DNA from: Pleurodeles waltl
Taxonomy: Eukaryota > Chordata > Amphibia > Caudata > Salamandridae
NCBI RefSeq assembly: GCF_031143425.1
Contig: NC_090439.1
Location: 642,321,465-642,385,464 of the forward strand
Direction: 5' to 3'
Length of the DNA: 64,000 bases
The translations under genes and the position numbers were made by a program. The notes under the pieces were generated by a model that had not been told where the DNA came from, did not search any database, and saw only the letters and a program-made list of their open reading frames with translations. Shown in pieces: positions 58,005 through 64,000 of this stretch; position 1 is the stretch's first letter, and each line of letters begins with the position of its first letter.

Positions 58005-58320
58005 CTTTCCTGTTCTGGGACACCAGAACAGGCTCCCCAGCAATACTGGCACTGCTTTCATTCTAAAGCTAGCATGAAGCAGTGCCAGGATTGCCGCTCA
58101 GACACATCCCAGGGGCCTGTGCAGTTTCTCCAACCTAAGTGCGCATGTGTATTTGTCCGGCTGTCTCATTCTGTCTAAACACACATGAGCACTTAGTGCA
58201 GTCCATACTCAACCCCCCCCAACTTCCTGAAGCCCAGCCCCACCCCTCCCTTCACATGCTGGCTGAGTCAACAGCAGAAAAATAAAACGATATTCAAGTA
58301 TCGTGTTTATTTTTCTGCTA
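58005..58320. repeat. second chain of palindromes
   Basis: Four hairpins follow in a row: CCTGTTCTGG/CCAGAACAGG near 58010-58034; CTGGCACTGCTTTCAT with ATGAAGCAGTGCCAG near 58046-58091; TAAGTGCGCATGTGT with ACACACATGAGCACTTA near 58138-58196; and AGCAGAAAAATAAAACGATA with its near-perfect complement at about 58271-58318. This may be a MITE of similar architecture to 50237-50834, but I could not define its ends. Confidence 0.5.
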
Positions 58321-58657
58321 TTGGCTCTTAGCCAGTGGGGTGAGGCTCCTCCGTGCCAACCCTGCTGAAAGACCTACATTTGTGGAACCTGTTAAAATTT
58401 CAGCTGGTGATTGTAGTGGACTGTAAAGTCTAATGAAGGTGTCATTAATTGGTTGAAACATGTGGAGTGCGTCCATCAGTTCATATTCGACAATTTGAGC
58501 TTTGCAATGGCGGGCGCACCAGGAACGTGTATTTTTATTTGAGAAATTGTGAAATATGTTCATTTTATAATCCTCAAAAACCAACTAAAAGAGGGGTTTG
58601 GAAAAAGGGAGATTTGGATAGAAAAATCCTGGTCCTGTGTATAGAGCTCCCAATACA

Positions 58658-58885
58658 TGTACAAAAACAAGGTATACACAGTTCCACAACGTAAGTATAA
58701 TCAGGAAAACCACATTGGGTCCTGATCTAAGGAAAAGATCGTAAAAAAGAGAGAAGAAAGAAGAAAGAAAGCCAGGTCCCTGGAAAATTAATTATTTTGG
58801 AACAAGAGCCCTCACTCACCAAAGGTGACATGCTTCATCCTCGGGCTTTGCTCCACGTCAGGCCGGCGCTGCAATGCCTGACGGG
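58658..58885 (+). repeat. left 228-bp inverted arm
   Basis: Starts TGTACAAAAACAAGGTATAC and ends GCAATGCCTGACGGG; reverse complement of 59400-59627. Confidence 0.85.
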
Positions 58886-59399
58886 TGTTCCCTATTCCAG
58901 GAACACCGAGACGGGGCAGGTGATGCCGCAAACTTCGGACAGGTCCCAACTCAGTAGGACCTCCGTTACTTGGTGCTTTACCTGATGCGGCCCATCCACT
59001 AGTATGAGGAGGGTCCCTGCATTGTACTAATATTCCTTATTATAGGTTATATTTACACATAGGATTAGGTAGTTTAGGTCCTGAAGAATCGCGTTAGATC
59101 CATAGGACATCAATAGCGAGAAACATGTTGACCTTCTGGTGAATCGTACAGGGGATCCTGTGCGTACAATTCCTAACCTCAAATTGAGTGAGGAAGTGAA
59201 TAATATTTTGGGGAGCATAGACCTTGTTCTTTTCTCTCCCCGCTCTTTGGTTTTAATCATGACAGTGGTTGGATTATTTAATAAAATTTGCCTAACCTCT
59301 AGTTATTTTTAAATAGAATTTTTCCAATCCTATACCCTATTCTTTCTAAACCGGGCATATATCTCAAAAGATCTCCGGCAAAGAGCCCCCCTTGAGGGG

Positions 59400-59627
59400 C
59401 CCGTCAGGCATTGCAGCGCCGGCCTGACATGGAGCAAAGCCCGAGGATGAAGCATGTCACCTTTGGTGAGTGAGGGCTCTTGTTCCAAAATAATTAATTT
59501 TCCAGGGACCTGGCTTTCTTTCTTCTTTCTTCTCTCTTTTTTACGATCTTTTCCTTAGATCAGGACCCAATGTGGTTTTCCTGATTATACTTACGTTGTG
59601 GAACTGTGTATACCTTGTTTTTGTACA
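59400..59627 (-). repeat. right 228-bp inverted arm
   Basis: Partner of 58658-58885. One clear difference is CATGGAGC against the left arm's GCTCCACG context. Confidence 0.85.
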
Positions 59628-59639
59628 TTTTATAATCCT

Positions 59640-62600
59640 GCCTAGCTGAAATGTTCTTAATTACTAAGTTGCTCACTGGGTGGTTAACAGAAATCGATAT
59701 GCTGGTGTAATGTACATTTGTATCACCTGCCCCTGGTATGTTTCCCCCAGTTACTTACTAATGTCCTCATCACGAGTGCTAAATATAGTGTACTTCTACC
59801 CTTCTGTTCGTACGCCTTGTGCCTTCACCCCTTCCCAGTGTTACGTCTAGGCACTATATCCATTAATACAAAAGTAAGCATGTACACGGAGCCTGCATTG
59901 CACGTATTTTGATTGCCAACGATCCGTTTTGCAAATAAGAAACACGGAGTGACTTAAGTATAACCCACTCTATGAGTAGTGGGCAACGTTTTGAATCCGT
60001 GTGTTTGACCCAGAGAAAGTCCTTCTACGACGCTGCACCATTGTGTGAGAGGTAGGGGACGGCAGGAGGTTTATGCTCACAACCAAAGACGGAGCTGTGG
60101 CGAGAGGAGGGAGAGGATTTTTAGAAGAAAGAGAACAGAGAGAGGAGGAGAAGGAACAGTAACACAAAGAATGCACCTATGGATCAGCAGAGCGAAGACA
60201 CCGGATGGTGTCCGTGAAAGAAAGACTACAATACATGGACTAAGAACACTGGTGGAGCTTTTTAACTAGAAATTAAGAAGTTAGAGCAGATGATTTCTAC
60301 TCCTCCATTGCAGCTGCATTTCAGTATCCCGGTACTGAATTATGTCCTCCTTTCGAAAATGAAACTGAGACAGGCCAGTGTATCTCAGCCAAGCCATTTC
60401 AGCTGTGGAGCTGCAATAATTCTAACTGAAGATCACAAAATGTGTTTTTGCAATAACCATGGATGTTTGCGAGGGAGCGCAGTGGATGACTCTTGCTTTA
60501 CGTCTACGATAATAATCCCTTTACAGTGCTTTGGTGGATTGTGGAGGACAGTCATTCATTCTCTGACCAAGATTAAAATCATCACGAGCAGGGAGGAGCC
60601 GGTAATGGGGGCCTGTTCTCGGGTAAATCCTCTATTGTTAGTGATAAACCTTTAGGTAAGAACTACATTAATCGATTTGATTTTGGCACAGGTCTGTGGT
60701 ATTCTCCTCGAAATGCCTTTCCAGTTGCAATATTTGCCTCAGTTATGCCGAATAATTTATCTGGGGAGCAGCGCTCCACGAAATTACGGTGTGGAGCCTA
60801 TTGCATTTGCTTGTGCTTGGTAAACTGAGCACATACTCTATTGTGCTTTCGCTCGCTCCTGTCCCAGTTTAGGTATTATCGAAGGGCTTAAAAGTCGTTT
60901 CAGTAAAACAAAATGCACCGGGGCTTTGATGTGCCGCTGTAAACGTTGCAATAGGTGGGGTGCATCTGCTTCTGGCAGAGTCTCAAAAGACTTTGTCCTC
61001 TGCCCACCTATACCTGTGGGTTTTGTAATATGCCAGATGTGCTGGCGGATGCTAGATGGAGAGTAAGGGAGACCTTGGGGTGGGCCACAGGCGATTATTG
61101 CATTCGGCAGCTCCCTCCTTCAAAGGTGCTGCAAACCCATGAGGCTGTGCCCTGGAGAGCTCAGTTATTAGATCAGTGGCAGCAATAGTTCCATGACTAG
61201 CACATATGCCGCTGTATTGTGTGTTCAAGAGATTCCCCTTGTTGTATGGATCTATGTATATTTATTCGATGTGTTAATTTAGAGTGCTTTGAAACCAGTG
61301 CAGAAATACAGAGTAGTTCACCACAACCAATAGGGCCCTTAAAAGGAAAATCCAAGAACGTTTTAATTTATAATATTTTTTCCGGACTTCGCAATTTTGG
61401 GATGGACTCACACATTTTGGGCTGGGCCAAGTCTGGTGTGTAAATGCTTACTCTGTGCCTATGATAACATAGATACAATCCAAAATAACGGACTGAAATG
61501 CTCCCTGGAGTCATTACTTGTGGATAATTGGTTCAAGCATTTTCTAGCCGTCACTTTTTGCTGTTCTAACAAGCGAGCTTCCATTTAGAGGCCAATTGCA
61601 AGCAGGCTTCCTCATCAATAAACCTTGTTCTCCTTCACCAAGGCCATTACAGGTGCTTCATCATTATTTCATATACCGAGTCTTATGCTCAAACATTCTC
61701 AGTCCAGGGAAGTTGAGGAGGGTGACAATGGAGCGACATTTAATCCCAGTTACAAAGATTTTCTTGTCTTGTTGAACCTTTATTTTTAGTGTTCTCAAGA
61801 CACAACCAAAACGGAGGTTATCTTCTGTGATGTGAATTGTCACAATCCCTGTAACCACCATGCTTTGAGAAGCTGTTGGGCCCATCTCACTGAGATCAAC
61901 TGCCCATGCTGTTTGGCTTGTTCAGAAGATGCCTCATGCAGTCCATGGTAGCTATCGAGCCATTTGATAAAATGATGCAGTGTTATTATCAATTCAAGTA
62001 GATTCCTTATATCACCACCAGAGATGACCCTTAGCAGTGTGGTATTTAAATAGATTGCCTAAAAACAATTACTGTCATAAAGGGAGTTTGTAAATGGAGA
62101 AATGTCACTTGACTTCAGAAAAACCTTGTGCACGATCTAGCTCTAGCAAAATGACAGTGAGGAACTTAGTAAATAGTGGCTAAGGAAGTTGTATTGGTAG
62201 TGTTGGTGCATCTACCAGTTTGTGTCTCAACAGCAGCCTGCAAACAATGCGCCTTCGAAGCCAGAAAGGATGCCCCAGTGTTGTAACCTACGGGTCTTCG
62301 TGCATGCAAACTTTCTTCTTCAGAGGAAGTAATTTTTGTGCCCTGTTACAGGTTTCAGAAAGTGAAAGTGGGCGCTTTTTGTATTTTTGGAAATCTCCTA
62401 GGCAGTTGCCCCTAAATATATGAATTGTATGTAGCTATCCAGGAGTGCAGCTTTTTGACTAATTTTAAGTATTCTGCAGCACTGAAAGAAAGGAACAGAT
62501 GTACAATGGTATACTTACTGGTAAAAAATATCATTGGGCATCTTTGGGGTGCTTGCTTTGAACTGATGTGAACCTCTCAACACATGATAAAAGCTGAGTT

Positions 62601-63581
62601 TATTGACATATTTCTAACATAAATATGCAATGGGTCAGACTGACCCATTGTCTCATCGTCTTGGCTTTACAGATTATCAATAAAACTTTTATAACTTCCC
62701 CCATCCTCTTTCCCAGCTCTTTGCTAGGTAAGAATGAGCAACTTGAAAGGCAGTGTGTGACTGAATCAGCATTTCCACATCCAGCAGCTGTTAAGGTCGC
62801 ATATTTCGTGCACAAATCCAATTTTGCCCCATAATCCAGAATTTTTTTTTTTTTACAACTTGAAACATTATTTTGCTGAGGAATGTGGTTCGGTTGTGCT
62901 GGTTACTGTGGACACAAACAGGTTACTGGTGCCCTTCTGGGGATGGTGTTGTCAGCCCAGTATCAACAAATGTTGCCAATGGGAAGCTGAAGTTGGATGT
63001 TACATGCACCGTTGGTCCTTCTCGGATGCAGGTTAATAGATTTTTCACACGTTTCCTACAATTTGCCCTGGGACTGAATTTCATGTGATCAATTCATATG
63101 TCGACAGAAAAATGCATATTTTTTAAAAGAAATTGAAACTTAAAGTATGAACTTGAAATCAGTCATCTGTAGGTGGTGAATCTTCGTCTCTATAAAGGAT
63201 TTACTAAAAGTATTAGTAATCTTAATTCTCTCCATGTCATAAGCACCAAGGAACACTTGGACGTTTAGACTAGAAGTTTGAATTAAAAATGGAATCTTTT
63301 TTTCTTAAGAGTTTATAAACCCACGAAGCATTTATGGAGATTAAGCTATCATAGCAGGTGGCAGAAGATGGGCCAGATGGAATCTTTTTTGTTAGAAAAT
63401 CTATTTATGTTCCTTTACTCTAATCTAAATTCAGTACTCTGCCTTAGATGTTTATTTAAACTGACACTGCACTCTTTGAGATAACATGACAATGTTTCAA
63501 TAGCCACATTAAACACAACATGCTTACCAAGTACTTGGATAAATGTCCTTAATGTTTCAATGCTGATCTCAAATTTTGCAG
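59640..63581. other. anonymous DNA, possibly intronic
   Basis: No gene or known repeat recognised. A purine-rich stretch lies at 60090-60170 and short open frames (up to 121 codons at 60290-60655) lack domains. If the exon at 63582 is real, this is likely its upstream intron. Confidence 0.45.
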
Positions 63582-63783
63582 GTTCATATCTGTTCTTTTG
63601 AAGCAGTGGACATCGGCCAATTACAAGAGCTGTATTTGGAAAAAGAAAAAGGCTCTGACTGGCAGCCTGAGAAGATTGTTGTAAAAGAAGGAGAATTTGC
63701 TGAAAAAAAGATAACCTTCCTTTTTCGAAGCTGGGTGAAAGATCGCAAGAATAAGACGTCAGCAGCAACTTTGCACGTTGAAG
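63582..63783 (+). CDS. candidate host exon encoding part of a PLAT-like domain
   Basis: A frame opening after a plausible acceptor (TTTTGCAG at 63574-63581) encodes VHICSFEAVDIGQLQELYLE, then GSDWQPEKIVVKEG and ITFLFRSWV. The spacing of the D-[LI]-G-x-L turn, the G-x-x-W-x-x-x-K-[IV]-x-V strand and the closing F-x-x-x-x-W matches PLAT/LH2 beta-sandwich domains, such as those of LOXHD1-type proteins. A weak donor (GAAG/GTCAAA) at 63784 would give a 202-bp exon. The protein reads cleanly without stops, unlike the surrounding DNA. The gene is not identified and the exon ends are uncertain. Confidence 0.45.
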
Positions 63784-64000
63784 GTCAAATTATTTATTTC
63801 TTACTGTCTCAATTAAAAAATACAGAATATTCAGCGTGAACCAATGTTCTAATGCTACAATTGTGAAAGTGGCCGAGTGTGTATTCATAATAACCATACA
63901 TTTTTAGAAAATGGGTAGAGAGCATAAGATCAGAGAAGGAAATGAGAAATGTGAAAAAGGAATAGATGGACCTTTCAGGCTAAAAGGAACGGGGCCTGAC
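63784..64000. other. non-coding, possible downstream intron
   Basis: Nothing recognisable in the last 217 bases. Confidence 0.4.

Larger units (their letters stand above)
58561..59639. mobile_element. 1.05-kb insertion with 228-bp inverted arms and 14-bp target duplication
   Basis: CATTTTATAATCCT occurs at 58561-58574 and 59626-59639 as a direct repeat around the insertion. Inside, 58658-58885 and 59400-59627 are inverted copies of 228 bp with very few mismatches. The spacer contains a degenerate hammerhead-like string (CTGAAGA at 59081, GCGAGAAACATGTTGACC at 59116). The flanks also have GAAACATGT-type motifs. A Penelope-like or other retroposed origin, with inversion at insertion, would fit. 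No coding sequence seen. Confidence 0.6.

Overview
This window reads as vertebrate genomic DNA, most likely from a large-genome amphibian (a salamander or newt). That guess rests on the AT-rich non-coding background, the absence of compact genes, and the mix of well-preserved vertebrate transposon classes: Ty3/gypsy with inverted pol order, L1, CR1/L2-type LINEs, PIF/Harbinger and possible Penelope-like relics. I see no bacterial features, no CRISPR array and no tRNA or rRNA gene. Almost everything recognisable is transposable element or satellite. The one candidate host exon is a PLAT-like exon at 63582-63783.

Layout. 1-4013 is anonymous. 4019-6460 is an internally deleted Ty3/gypsy LTR retrotransposon on the minus strand, with matching LTRs and a perfect 5-bp target duplication. 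7620-8400 is a LINE reverse transcriptase fragment. From about 8596 to 44865 lies one degenerate satellite (consensus near ACTCCACTCTACAACATGCC) split by two insertions. The first is a 5'-truncated CR1/L2-like LINE (about 9257-12089). The second is a 28.9-kb composite (14814-43722). The composite is a Gmr1-type Ty3/gypsy element with roughly 3-kb LTRs. Its right-hand (5') LTR was later hit by a near-full-length L1 (23679-32472, 17-bp target duplication) and by a complete PIF/Harbinger transposon (34271-43204, TAA target duplication). The other LTR supplies the empty site for both insertions.

Gene sets. The Gmr1-like element encodes gag, then pol in the order protease-integrase-RT-RNase H, with a candidate -1 frameshift heptamer in the gag/pol overlap. 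The L1 has a GC-rich 5' UTR with a YY1-like motif at its start, an intact ORF1, an unusually long inter-ORF region, and an ORF2 with endonuclease and RT motifs that is broken by one late stop. The Harbinger element carries an intact DDE transposase (minus strand) between two different spliced Myb/SANT-like genes (plus strand). It also has a 33-bp/30-bp minisatellite pair near its right end.

44866-64000 is AT-rich non-coding DNA. It holds a BED-finger fragment, an element bounded by long inverted repeats (50063-55706), and a remarkable 598-bp MITE made of a chain of about a dozen near-perfect palindromes. It also holds a degenerate tandem array containing a second MITE, hammerhead-ribozyme-like motifs of Penelope type, and a 1-kb insertion with 228-bp inverted arms flanked by a 14-bp direct repeat.
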